From positions 1,701,513 to 1,765,512 of the forward strand of contig NZ_CP117982.1 of NCBI RefSeq assembly GCF_030708075.1: 64,000 nt of DNA, read 5' to 3'. This DNA comes from Candidatus Epulonipiscium viviparus (GTDB lineage Bacteria > Bacillota > Clostridia > Lachnospirales > Cellulosilyticaceae). Shown here in pieces: positions 27,248-39,200 of the stretch. Each line of letters begins with the position of its first letter. Position 1 is the first letter of the stretch. A program made the translations under genes and the position numbers. Below the pieces are notes generated by a model. That model was given only the letters and a program-made list of their open reading frames with translations, did not search any database and was not told the origin of the DNA.

Positions 27248-28204
27248 TTATACGAATAATTTAGAAACAGATAAATCCTCATGAATTCTGCGAATAGCAT
27301 CTGCGAATAGTGGTGCCGTATTAATTTCCTGAATTTTGGCCAGCTTTTTTGCCTCGGGTATTTTAATAGTATCCAATATAACAAGCTCTTCTATAGGAGA
27401 AGCGTTGATTCTATCTATTGCAGGGCCGGAAAGCACTCCGTGAGTACAGCAGGCATAGATGCTTGTGGCCCCACGGTCTTTTAATGCTTCGGCGGCGTTG
27501 CATATGGTTCCGGCAGTATCAATCATGTCGTCTATCAAAATTACTTTTTTGCCTTCCACTTCACCGATAATATTCATTATCTCACTTACATTAGCACGCG
27601 TACGTCTTTTATCTATGATGGCAAGAGGTGTGTTCAGCTTAGTTGCAAATCCGCGAACTCGACCTACGCTTCCCAAGTCTGGAGACACTGCAACTACATC
27701 GGTTAGATCATCGTTAAATTTATCCATATAATATTTGGTAAGTACTGGCATTCCTACTAAATGGTCTACTGGTAAATTGAAAAATCCTTGAATCTGCGCG
27801 CAGTGCAAATCCATAGTTAATAGCCTATCGGCACCTGCTGTTTGCAACAAATCTGCCACTAGTTTGGCACTGATCGGATCTCTTGCTCTTGTTTTACGAT
27901 CTTGTCTGGCATACCCATAATAAGGAATGACCGCAGTAATTCGTCCGGCGGATGCCCTTTTCATAGCATCTATCATTATTAATAATTCCATAAGATGATC
28001 GTTTGTTGGCATTGATGTTGGTTGAATTATAAAAACATCTGCTCCACGGACTTTTTCATCAATCTTAACAGAAATTTCTCCATCGCTAAATGCCGATACT
28101 TCTGATTGCCCCAACTCAATCCCCAGCTCTTCAGTTATTTCTAAAGCCAGTTCTTTATGTGCATTTCCTGTAAAGATTTTAATATCTGTATAATTTCTAA
28201 TCAT
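27248..28204 (-). CDS. prs: Ribose-phosphate pyrophosphokinase (PRPP synthetase)
   Basis: Makes PRPP from ribose 5-phosphate and ATP for nucleotide, His and Trp synthesis. The length of 318 residues is typical. Visible signatures are IQPTSMPTNDHLMELL, the catalytic PYYGYARQDRK, and the PRPP-binding loop VILIDDMIDTAGT. The ATG at 28204 follows GGAGG. It lies 40 bp downstream of glmU on the same strand, the arrangement known in many Firmicutes, and shares a bidirectional terminator with the convergent gene. Confidence 0.97.
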   Translation of the reverse strand: MIRNYTDIKIFTGNAHKELALEITEELGIELGQSEVSAFSDGEISVKIDEKVRGADVFIIQPTSMPTNDHLMELLIMIDAMKRASAGRITAVIPYYGYARQDRKTRARDPISAKLVADLLQTAGADRLLTMDLHCAQIQGFFNLPVDHLVGMPVLTKYYMDKFNDDLTDVVAVSPDLGSVGRVRGFATKLNTPLAIIDKRRTRANVSEIMNIIGEVEGKKVILIDDMIDTAGTICNAAEALKDRGATSIYACCTHGVLSGPAIDRINASPIEELVILDTIKIPEAKKLAKIQEINTAPLFADAIRRIHEDLSVSKLFV

Positions 28205-28244
28205 CGTTCAATGCCTCCTATTAAATTTTAAATACCTCGCATAG

Positions 28245-29606
28245 TTAGTTAGTTTTTCGATTTTTGGCACGACCCTCTTTGTTGACTTGTTTTGCTCGAG
28301 CAATAGCCAATGTGTTTTCGGGAACATCTTTTGTTATAGTAGATCCTGCAGCTATATATGAGTTAGCCTCTATAGTAACAGGCGATATTAAATTGGTATT
28401 GCACCCGATAAATACGTTATCTTGTATTTCGCTGCGATATTTATTTTTGCCGTCATAATTTACTAAAACGGTTCCGCAACCAAAGTTTACGTGGCTGCCA
28501 ACATCGGCGTCTCCGACATAAGTTAGATGCGAAATCTTTGTGCCTTCACCAATAGTAGAGTTTTTGATTTCTACAAAATCCCCAATCTTAACATTTGCTT
28601 CTATGTGGCTATTTGGTCTAACATATGCAAAAGGGCCTAAATGTGTATTGTGACCAATTGTACTATCAATTATAACACTACTTTCAACATCGACACCATT
28701 TTCGAGAATGCTATTAGTAATTTTAGTATTATATCCGATGCGGCATTCGTTTCCGATTTTGGTGTGAGATTTTATAATGCAGCATGGCTCTATAACTGTG
28801 TCAATTCCTATTTCTACATCAGGTTCGATATAAGTATTTTGAGGGTCCTCTATTATTACACCATTTTCCATATGTTGGATATTTATTCGCTCTTTCATAA
28901 TGGCAGTAGCTTGGGCCAATTGGACTTTGGAATTGACACCCAAAATTTCGCGTTCATCTTGGATCATATACGCATCGATTTTGCCGTCTTCCGAACTTAT
29001 AATGTCTAATACATCTGTAAAATAGTATTCATTTTGAGCATTATTGTTGGTGAGTTTATCTAATGCGTGTACTAATTTGGCGGCATTGAAGGCATACATC
29101 CCGCCATTAATCTCGGTGATGCGTTTTTGATTTTTGTCGGCATCTTTTTCTTCTACGATTTTTTCGAATTCATTAAACCCATTTCGAACGATTCGACCAT
29201 ATCCAAATGGATTACTTACACGTGTAGAGAGAACTGTTCCCAAAGAATTGTGCTTTAAATGATAGTCAACCAAATTTTTGAGTGTTTCGACGGTAACAAG
29301 AGGTGTGTCTCCGTATAGTATTAAAACTAAGTCGCAATCGGTTATAAAATCTTTTGCTTGCATAACGGCATGGCCGGTGCCCAATTGCTCGGTTTGTACT
29401 CTATACTCTACAGAATCTCCAATTTCGGTCCTAACTTCATCTTCCATATATCCAACCACTAAGCATACTTCGGCGCCCAAGTCTTTTGCCGCTTTAATCG
29501 GATATTCCACAATGGCCTTATCAAAAACTTTATGCAATACTTTTGCTTTATTACTTTTCATCCTAGTTCCTTTTCCGGCCGCTAGGATTACTGCTTTAAT
29601 ATTCAT
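28245..29606 (-). CDS. glmU: Bifunctional GlmU (GlcNAc-1-P uridyltransferase / GlcN-1-P acetyltransferase)
   Basis: Makes UDP-GlcNAc, the precursor of peptidoglycan and a likely feeder of the nonulosonate pathway in this window. The 453 residues carry an N-terminal nucleotidyltransferase domain with LAAGKGTRMKS and a C-terminal left-handed beta-helix of hexapeptide repeats from about residue 250, including the acetyltransferase region HLTYVGDADVG and NYDGKNKYRSEI. The start is ATG 29606, preceded by GGGTGG; a longer in-frame reading has no better site. It is followed by prs and preceded by tyrA and a DUF1284 gene on the same strand. Confidence 0.97.
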   Translation of the reverse strand: MNIKAVILAAGKGTRMKSNKAKVLHKVFDKAIVEYPIKAAKDLGAEVCLVVGYMEDEVRTEIGDSVEYRVQTEQLGTGHAVMQAKDFITDCDLVLILYGDTPLVTVETLKNLVDYHLKHNSLGTVLSTRVSNPFGYGRIVRNGFNEFEKIVEEKDADKNQKRITEINGGMYAFNAAKLVHALDKLTNNNAQNEYYFTDVLDIISSEDGKIDAYMIQDEREILGVNSKVQLAQATAIMKERINIQHMENGVIIEDPQNTYIEPDVEIGIDTVIEPCCIIKSHTKIGNECRIGYNTKITNSILENGVDVESSVIIDSTIGHNTHLGPFAYVRPNSHIEANVKIGDFVEIKNSTIGEGTKISHLTYVGDADVGSHVNFGCGTVLVNYDGKNKYRSEIQDNVFIGCNTNLISPVTIEANSYIAAGSTITKDVPENTLAIARAKQVNKEGRAKNRKTN

Positions 29607-29662
29607 AACACAAACCACCCTTCTATATATATACATGTAGTATTTATGCATTTATCACATTA

Positions 29663-30052
29663 TTATTCATCTTGGGGACGATTATTTTTTAGACAAAAAT
29701 CCAACCAAGAGCAGCCTTTGCAAATATGTTCTAATTCTCCTGCATCCAAAATTTGTTCTTTAACTAGGTTTTTAAAGTCTTCCCATAAAAATGTTTGATG
29801 CGGTTCTAGATTAAGAAAATTGAGTACATTGTTATCAAGCCCAAGTACTTTTTCATATCTACCGCATCGTTCTTCTGACGTTTTATGTGGACAGTGTTGG
29901 CACAATACATCGCAGTCTGGGAACAATTCAATTTCTGGATTTTTTTGTAAAATTTCAATAAACTCAATCATGTGAGCAACAAACTCTTCGCTATATCCTC
30001 TTCCTCTAAATAGTTGTATACATAATCCATGGTGTGGTCGTAATTTATACAT
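29663..30052 (-). CDS. DUF1284 protein (cysteine-rich)
   Basis: The 129-residue protein starts with the family's LRPHHGLCIQLF motif. Its cysteines are arranged as CDVLCQHCPHKTSEERC and, later, CKGCSWLDFC. These look suited to metal or iron-sulfur binding, but this is inference. The ATG at 30052 follows GGGGGAG. It is 27 bp downstream of tyrA and 56 bp upstream of glmU on the same strand, so it is probably in one operon with them. Function unknown. Confidence 0.85.
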   Translation of the reverse strand: MYKLRPHHGLCIQLFRGRGYSEEFVAHMIEFIEILQKNPEIELFPDCDVLCQHCPHKTSEERCGRYEKVLGLDNNVLNFLNLEPHQTFLWEDFKNLVKEQILDAGELEHICKGCSWLDFCLKNNRPQDE

Positions 30053-30079
30053 ATCAACATCTCCCCCTAAAAACTCTTA

Positions 30080-31174
30080 TTAGCAATATACTTTATAATT
30101 ATGAGATATTAACAATTCGTGAGCCTGTATTCTATCATTTTCAGATTTAAATACTATTCGTAATACCCCTTCTTCGAATTCACGATTATTAACAATTCCT
30201 ATATCTTTGATATTTACAGCATTGCTACTGAGGATAGTTGCCAACGTGGCTATACTGCCAGGGCGGTCTTTCACATCAACAAAGAGATTATAAGTTTTTG
30301 CAAATACGCTTTGTATTCCGTCTGTAAATGTTTCGCGATATAATTTTGCGCACTTAAAGAAATCGAAAATTGCGTTTTCATTATCTGTTGTCAAATTTAG
30401 TTTAAACTCATTTAGCAGTTTGATATAGTCGTCAATGGTTTTTATTATTTCGACTTTATTGGAAAACGAAATGTTTTCCCACATTGTGGGGTCGCCAGAA
30501 GCTATGCGTGTAATATCCTTAAATCCGCCCGCAGCCAATGTATGCAAATATCGATCTTTAGTATCAGTTTGCTTTACTAAATTTACCAAAGTTGATGCGA
30601 TAATATGTGGCACATGGCTTATCGTTGCCGTAATTTGATCGTGAATTGTCTCGGGCACAATAATAGGAATGGCTCCTAATCTTTCTATAATTTTGTGTAA
30701 AATAAATACTATAAACTCTGGTGTATCACCAAAGGGTGTTAAAATATAATAAGCGTTTTCAAATAGATAATCTGTAGACGCAGTGTAGCCAGATTTTTCT
30801 GACCCTGCCATTGGGTGACCTCCGATAAAATATGCGTGAGTACCAGCTAATAATGGCTTAACCTGTTCTAATATACCCGATTTTGTACTGCCTACATCGG
30901 TTATGATGCAGTCTTTTGCCACATATTGGAGCAGAGTTTGTACAATCGGTACAATTTCAGAAACTGGAGTACAAATAAATACTATGTTACAACCGGTAAA
31001 TTCGCTTCCTATGGCTGGTGATATTTTATTTATCACTCCGTCTTCCTTTGCTTTATTTAGAGATTCGATATCGCTATCATATGCTATTATGTCACTATGG
31101 TTTGAGTTAATCTGTTTTAAGGTTTTTGCAATAGAGCCTCCGATTAATCCAAGACCAATTATACCAATTTTCAC
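30080..31174 (-). CDS. tyrA: Prephenate dehydrogenase with ACT domain
   Basis: Converts prephenate to 4-hydroxyphenylpyruvate with NAD, in tyrosine synthesis. It has 364 residues: an N-terminal Rossmann domain with GLGLIGGSIAKTL, then DVGSTK and GGHPMAGSEKSGY, a helical domain, and a C-terminal ACT domain (about 290-364) that in relatives senses tyrosine. The start codon is GTG at 31174, preceded by GGGAGG. It is divergent from nagB. No other aromatic-pathway genes are near. Confidence 0.93.
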   Translation of the reverse strand: MKIGIIGLGLIGGSIAKTLKQINSNHSDIIAYDSDIESLNKAKEDGVINKISPAIGSEFTGCNIVFICTPVSEIVPIVQTLLQYVAKDCIITDVGSTKSGILEQVKPLLAGTHAYFIGGHPMAGSEKSGYTASTDYLFENAYYILTPFGDTPEFIVFILHKIIERLGAIPIIVPETIHDQITATISHVPHIIASTLVNLVKQTDTKDRYLHTLAAGGFKDITRIASGDPTMWENISFSNKVEIIKTIDDYIKLLNEFKLNLTTDNENAIFDFFKCAKLYRETFTDGIQSVFAKTYNLFVDVKDRPGSIATLATILSSNAVNIKDIGIVNNREFEEGVLRIVFKSENDRIQAHELLISHNYKVYC

Positions 31175-31239
31175 TATTTATTCCTCCCAAAATTTTTAAT
31201 TACATCATATTTTAGCACTTTTGATCACTATATACAAGT

Positions 31240-31269
31240 TTGAAAAATTTTTAGCGGTTGCGGTATATT
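31240..31269 (+). promoter_or_regulatory. nagB promoter
   Basis: TTGAAA (31240-31245), 18 bp, TATATT (31264-31269), 42 bp before the start codon. Confidence 0.65.
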
Positions 31270-31311
31270 TTGTTTAAGATGGTGGAAAAAATATAGCAAG
31301 GAGGTATGATG

Positions 31312-32031
31312 ATGAAACTAATTAAAGCAAATGACTATAATGATTTGAGTAGAAAAGCGGCAAATATTTTGTCAGCTCAAGTTATACTAAAACCTCGAAG
31401 TGTTTTGGGGTTGGCAACAGGATCGTCTCCTATTGGAGTCTATAAGCAACTGATTGAATGGTACCAAAAAAACGACATAGATTTTTCGGAAGTAACGACT
31501 GTAAATTTAGATGAGTATGTGGGGTTAGCTCCAGAGAATCCGCAAAGTTATAGATATTTTATGAATCACCATTTTTTTAATCATATTAATATAGATAAAA
31601 CTAAAACTCATGTGCCAAATGGTATTGCAGATGATCTCGAAAAAGAATGTGAGGCATACAATCATTTACTAGATGAAGTGGATGGAATTGATATGCAATT
31701 ATTAGGAATTGGTTTAAATGGTCATATTGGATTTAACGAACCTGACGGCGAGTTTGAAAAGCTAACGCATGTGGTGAATTTAAACGCTAGTACGATAGAA
31801 GCCAATAAGAGATTTTTTGAAAAAATAGAGGATGTACCAAAATCTGCCATTTCTATGGGCATCAAATCTATTATGCAAGCAAAACATATTGTGCTTATTG
31901 TGAGTGGTCAAGAAAAATACGATATTTTAAAGCAGTCACTTTTTGGACCGGTGACTCCACATGTTCCGGGGTCTATTTTGCAACTGCATTCGCATTTAAC
32001 TGTGATTTATTCTTGTGGCAGAGAATTATAA
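31312..32031 (+). CDS. nagB: Glucosamine-6-phosphate deaminase
   Basis: Converts glucosamine 6-phosphate to fructose 6-phosphate and ammonia. It has 239 residues with the family motifs GLATGSSPIGVYKQL, TVNLDEYVGL and LLGIGLNGHIGFNEP. Three ATG codons lie in a row; ATG 31312 is seven bases after AAGGAGG and is the best placed. No nagA or amino-sugar transporter is adjacent. Its promoter region is shared with the divergent tyrA-glmU-prs operon, which links amino-sugar breakdown and synthesis only by position. Confidence 0.95.
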   Translation: MKLIKANDYNDLSRKAANILSAQVILKPRSVLGLATGSSPIGVYKQLIEWYQKNDIDFSEVTTVNLDEYVGLAPENPQSYRYFMNHHFFNHINIDKTKTHVPNGIADDLEKECEAYNHLLDEVDGIDMQLLGIGLNGHIGFNEPDGEFEKLTHVVNLNASTIEANKRFFEKIEDVPKSAISMGIKSIMQAKHIVLIVSGQEKYDILKQSLFGPVTPHVPGSILQLHSHLTVIYSCGREL

Positions 32032-32046
32032 TATAGGAAAGCTTTT

Positions 32047-32628
32047 TTAGACTCCCAAGGATGTAGTAAATGCAATAAGCATCTGCAGTTGGTTTTCGTC
32101 TAATGAAGGTGCCAGATTATTGAAAATTTCAATGGGGTCTAGCTTTTCGAGAGGGACAGACTTTGGCATATGAATTGATTGTGGATTTGGAAAACGCTGA
32201 GCCGGCTCCTCTTGATACGCATGAAATTGAGGATATACTGTTTCCGTATTAAATTGTTGCTCAAACAAATTTGAATATCTCTGTGGAGTGGGATCAGCCG
32301 CATGATGCGACGAAGTTGAGTGGTCATGGTGATGCAATTTTGCAAGCAGATCCATCGTCTTAAATATCATGTCGGCTATTTGAGCTTTTTCGGGGCTCAG
32401 ATGGTTACTTAGTTCAATTAGTAAATTTTGTTGCCAATCTCCTTCTTTTGGTGTTGAAAAAAATTCATCTTCGTTGTAAAATTTGATTGTATTAATCAAT
32501 TCAATAACTTTGATTGCGATAGCAAATTGCTTCTGTAAATTCTTGTCAAAATATGGTAATATACATTTGCACACTATCAAAAATTCGTTATTTATAGCTT
32601 GGTCTAATTGGTTAGTAAATTCACTCAT
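32047..32628 (-). CDS. Hypothetical protein with His-rich linker
   Basis: The 193-residue protein is not recognised. It has no signal peptide or membrane segment. The N-terminal 100 residues look helical (ending near DLLAKLHHHDHS), a low-complexity linker with a His cluster (HHHD and SSHH) follows, and a short C-terminal helical part reads LDENQLQMLIAF. The His cluster might bind metal. The ATG at 32628 has GGGGTG upstream. It is convergent with nagB, with 15 bp between them. Confidence 0.6.
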   Translation of the reverse strand: MSEFTNQLDQAINNEFLIVCKCILPYFDKNLQKQFAIAIKVIELINTIKFYNEDEFFSTPKEGDWQQNLLIELSNHLSPEKAQIADMIFKTMDLLAKLHHHDHSTSSHHAADPTPQRYSNLFEQQFNTETVYPQFHAYQEEPAQRFPNPQSIHMPKSVPLEKLDPIEIFNNLAPSLDENQLQMLIAFTTSLGV

Positions 32629-32721
32629 TTATAAACACCCCTTTTAGTGTCTGTTCTTAATACTTTATGATATAGGCTTGGAATAATAGAACATAGGGGA
32701 ATGCAAAAGAAAAGGAGGGTT

Positions 32722-33041
32722 ATGATGACTAAAATATTGAGAGAGATTGCAAGTGATATTTCTATACAATATTCACAGAAAAAAGAACAAAAAAAAAAAA
32801 AATTGTAGAGGATGAAGTATATGAGGCAATTAGTGATATAAATAAGAAGTTATTGGGTCTAATTACATTTATAGTGTTTTTATCTTGTACGACAGATTCG
32901 GGGTTTTCATTATTAATAGTTCCAATTATAATCGGTGCGGGGATGATCAAAGAAGATATCAAAGTAAAAAAGCGTATAGAGATTACACAAAAGTATAAAG
33001 CAAATAAAAATAAATTTCGCGATGCGGAATGGTGGGACTAG
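32722..33041 (+). pseudogene. Small two-TM membrane protein gene interrupted at an A14 tract
   Basis: Reading from ATG 32722 (or 32725, behind AAGGAGGG) gives MTKILREIASDISIQYSQKK, then Lys codons through fourteen consecutive A (32789-32802), then TTG TAG. Shifting back one base at the tract opens a frame to the stop at 33041. It encodes IVEDEVYEAISDINKKLLG, two hydrophobic segments (about LITFIVFLSC and LLIVPIIIGAG), and a basic tail ending DAEWWD. The restored product is about 105 residues. A -1 ribosomal slip, transcript slippage, phase variation by tract length or a sequencing error could each explain this. No family was recognised. Confidence 0.65.
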
Positions 33042-33043
33042 GC

Positions 33044-33068
33044 AACTCTCTAAGAGAGAGTTTTTTTT
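33044..33068 (+). terminator. Terminator after the A14 frameshift gene
   Basis: AACTCTCT, loop AAG, AGAGAGTT, followed by a T-run. It sits 3 bp after the stop of the shifted frame, which supports that frame being the real 3' end of a gene. Confidence 0.9.
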
Positions 33069-33159
33069 ATTTCTAAAGGCCTTTTTATGCCAAAATGGTT
33101 GCGCGCTCCTGACATTTAATTTACAAATATTTCGAAATGATTTTAATTAGAAAAAAAAG

Positions 33160-33188
33160 TTGACTACATTTAAAATAAATGTTAGAAT
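33160..33188 (+). promoter_or_regulatory. Promoter of the agar locus
   Basis: TTGACT (33160-33165), 17 bp, TAGAAT (33183-33188), with a leader of about 80 bases before the GH16 gene. Confidence 0.75.
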
Positions 33189-33275
33189 TATTTAAATTTT
33201 ATAATAGAATTGCAACATAACAGATTATATTGTTACAATGAGTGGTTCTATTGTACCTATAAAAAGGAGGATTAA

Positions 33276-35405
<2,130 letters not shown>

Positions 35406-35429
35406 CAAATATAAGGAGGATTTATTTTT

Positions 35430-36152
35430 ATGAAAAAATTATCAGCGTTAGTTATAGCAGGAGTTATTGGAATTTCTACAACCAGTTTATTTGCAGCAGA
35501 GCCTCATCCAATCAAAACTATTAAAGCAGAATATGGCAGCCCGGTTATCGAAAAGACTGCCGTTGATCCATTGTGGGATAATGTATTGCCGGTTTCGTTT
35601 CTGCACGCAAAAAAGGGTGCGATTACAGAAGAAACAGAATTTCCATCAGTAAAAACTATGTGGGATGAGAATTATGTATATGTATTGGCGGAAATTGATG
35701 ATTCTGAAGTGTACAAAAATCCAGATCCAACAAAACTTCACGAAAGCGACTACCTCGAATTATATTTCAACCCGCTAAAAGATCGTGAAAACGATAAATA
35801 TGATGACACTGAGTTTTGGCTAAAAATTCATGCAGATGGAACTTTTGAGCATCATGTAAATGCGCCAGAAGGCATAGTTGCTAAAGGATTTTTAGTGGAA
35901 GGTGGATACGTTGCTCAAGTGAAAGTACCTCATGAGCTATATACCGCATCAGCAAACGAAACCATCGGCTTCGACTTCCAAATAAGTGACGCTTCGGCGG
36001 CAACAGGAGTACGTGATACAATATTAGGTTGGAATGATACAGTTAATTCGGCTTGGAAAAATCCTTCGGTAGTTGGGGAGTTGAAATTTGATCCGCCTTC
36101 TGTTCCTGCAACAATCCCGGCAGCGGCACCGATTCCAACAACAGCTCCATAA
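35430..36152 (+). CDS. Secreted single-CBM9 protein
   Basis: The 240-residue protein has a signal peptide (MKKLSALVIAGVIGISTTSLFA) and one CBM9 module filling the rest. A Pro/Ala/Thr linker-like tail (VPATIPAAAPIPTTAP) ends the protein with nothing after it. CBM9 modules bind sugar chain ends in known xylanases; the ligand here is presumably algal polysaccharide. It follows the GH16 gene by 24 bp. The dangling linker suggests that the ancestor continued into another module, as the neighbours do. No catalytic domain is present. Confidence 0.8.
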   Translation: MKKLSALVIAGVIGISTTSLFAAEPHPIKTIKAEYGSPVIEKTAVDPLWDNVLPVSFLHAKKGAITEETEFPSVKTMWDENYVYVLAEIDDSEVYKNPDPTKLHESDYLELYFNPLKDRENDKYDDTEFWLKIHADGTFEHHVNAPEGIVAKGFLVEGGYVAQVKVPHELYTASANETIGFDFQISDASAATGVRDTILGWNDTVNSAWKNPSVVGELKFDPPSVPATIPAAAPIPTTAP

Positions 36153-36184
36153 GCCATAGCACTTTAAATTACTGCCTTAAAAAA

Positions 36185-36212
36185 CGGAGCTGGATACATT
36201 AATCTGGCTCCG
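36185..36212 (+). other. Stem-loop between CBM9 genes
   Basis: CGGAGC (36185-36190) and GCTCCG (36207-36212) form a hairpin with a 16-base loop. There is no T-run, so it is more likely an mRNA-processing or stability element than a terminator (inference). Confidence 0.4.
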
Positions 36213-36275
36213 ATCGTTGCGCAAAATGCAGCGAATATACTGTTTAATTATTAGATACCAGGAGGAATTCATTTT

Positions 36276-39200
36276 ATGAAGAAGAATTTATCAGCATTAG
36301 TTATCACAGGTTTAGTAGGTTTTTCTCTTTCTACAATAAGTGTTTCTGCAGCGCATCCAGTAAAAACTACCACTGCCGCTTTTGGAACTCCTATTATTGA
36401 CGAACAAGCTGTCGATTCGATTTGGAACAGTGTCGAGCCAATCACTATGTTTCAAGCAAAACGCGGCGAAATTACAGAAGATACGGCTTTTCCTTCGGTT
36501 AAAACTATGTGGGACAATGAATATGTTTATATATTAGCAGAAGTGGAAGATTCAGAAATCTATAAAAATGAGGTAACTTTGCACGAAAGTGATTATACAG
36601 AGTTATACTTCAACCCTTTGAAAGACCGCGAAAATGATACATATGATGATTCGGAATTTTGGATTAAGATACATCCAGATGGAACTTTGGAAAGCCATGC
36701 CAATGCTCCAGAAGGAATTATTTCGACCGCATTTGTAACTGATACAGGATACGTAACTCAGGTTAAAATACCTCATGAGTTATACACCGCAGAAGAAGGA
36801 GAAACTATCGGATTTGATCTTCAAATTGGCAACGCATCGGCAGCGACAGGGAAGCGCGATATTATTTTAGGATGGAACGACACGATTAATTCGGCATACA
36901 AAAATCCAGCTGTTGTAGGAGAATTAGTATTTGGCGAAGCGGTAAATCCTCTAATAGGCAAAACTTCTACACCGCTAGAACTATTTATTCCTGCTGTTAA
37001 TCAAGAAGTGAAGGTAACAGAAAACGGTCACGTTGTAAAAACTATGAACGCGTTTTATGGCAGTCCCGAGATCACTGCAGATGCAACGGCGGTTGATCCA
37101 ATCTGGAATAGCATTTCTGCAGCAACCGATTTTCACGCAAAAACTGGAGAGCTTATATCTCCTACTGCAATTAAGGCTATGTGGAACGAGGAATTTATTT
37201 ATTTCTTAACAGAAGTGTCGGACCCAGAAATATTTAAGGCTAATAGCTCCGCAATACATGAGAGCGACAACACAGAGTTATATCTCGACCCAAATTTGAG
37301 CCGTGCCGCGTCGTATGATAATGATGACGTTTGGATTAAAATATTCCCAGATGGGTTTACGCAAGGGCACGCAAACATGCCAGAAGGCACTGTGACTAAT
37401 TCTATAATTACAGAAACCGGATATATCACTCAGTATAAAATTCCATTTGCGGCGACAGCGGCACAGACAATTGGTTTCGATATTCAGATTAATGATGGCG
37501 ACGAAGCAACAGGAAAGCGTCACAGTATTTTGGGATGGAATGATACCACTGGAGATACCTGGAAAACCTTGGAAACTGTTGGGGAATTATATTTCGCACC
37601 AGCCACTTCAAATCCTGTGCAACCAAGAGCGGCGGTTACTACATCTACCGCAACATTATCTTCTGGTGAAGAGCATCCAGTCAAAAACATCGAAGTTGCC
37701 TATGGAACTCCCGCAAGCTTTGCAACTGCCGAAGCTCTCGATCCAGCTTGGGATAACGCATCGTCCATATTTGACTTTCATGCCAAAAAAGGTGAAATCA
37801 CCCCTGATTCCGAACTCTCCAGTGTCGACCTCTTGTGGGACGAAGAATATTTGCATATCTTAGCCATTGTAGACGATACGGAAATTTTCAAAAACGAAGC
37901 AACTCTACACGAAAGCGATTATGTAGAATTGTACTTCAATCCACTCATAGATCGTTCAAATGGTAAATACGATAAAGAAGAGTTTTGGATCAAAATACAT
38001 CCAGACGGAACTTTCGAGAGCCACGCAAATGCTCCAGAAGGTATCGAATCGAGCGCGGTAATTGTGGATGGCGGATATATCGCAGAAGCAAAAATACCTC
38101 ACACTTTATATACTGCAGAGCCCGGAGCGACAATTGGCTTCGATTTGCAAATAGGCGACGCTTCGGCGGCCACAATGATGCGCGACACGATTATGGGTTG
38201 GAATGACACAATTAATTCGGCGTGGAAAAATCCTGATGTTGTCGGAACGTTAACATTCCTTGCAAAAGATGCGATTCCGCAAAATATAGCTGCACCTATT
38301 TCTGCTACCAAAAAAGAGCCAGAGGGCCCGGTCGTGATTCCTACTCCGGTGGTTACTGTATCTGATAGAAAAATTTCGTCTGGCCAGACAATTCCTGTAA
38401 AGCACACAACCGTGGTATATGGAACTCCAAAGTTTGATGCGAACACAACATCGATGGATCCTGTTTGGGATAAGGCAACGGAAATCACCGACCTTCGTGC
38501 TAAGCGTGGCGAAATCACAGAAGATACTGATATGTCGACAATCAAATTGATGTGGGATGAAAAATTTTTATACGTAATGGGTGTGATAACAGATTCTGAA
38601 ATTTTTAGAAAAGATGAGAGCCCTGGAGATGGCGACAACTTAGAGATGTTCTTCAATCCGCTAGTGGATCGCTCAAATGGCGCATATGACACGAATGAGT
38701 TCTGGATCAAAGTATATCCAAATGGCGATATCGAAAGCAATGCCAACATACCAGAGGGTGTCGTGGCGAGCGCGTATTTAACAAAAGATGGGTACGTAGT
38801 ACAAACAAAAATCCCGCACACTGCATATGAGCCAAAAGCCGGAGCCACCATCGGATTCGATTTCCAGGTAAATAATGGATCGGCAGATATTAATACGCGT
38901 CATACAATTTTGGGATGGAATGATACCTTGAATGCAGCGTATGCAAATCCAGATGTAGTTGGAGAATTGACACTGATGGGCAAGCGCGGTGAATTTGGCG
39001 ACTATGTTCCAGCTGCTACTAAAGTGGAGTCGATTCCGGCAATTCCGCTAGAGCCAGCCATTATAATCGAGCCGCTTCCAGATCCTATCCCGGCAGTGGC
39101 AATGCCAGTAGTAAATTTTGATGCCTCCGAAGCTGTGGTCTGGAAAGTAAGCGGAACGCCGGAGACTTCGGCAAATGTTGTGGCCATTGAAGGAAATCGA

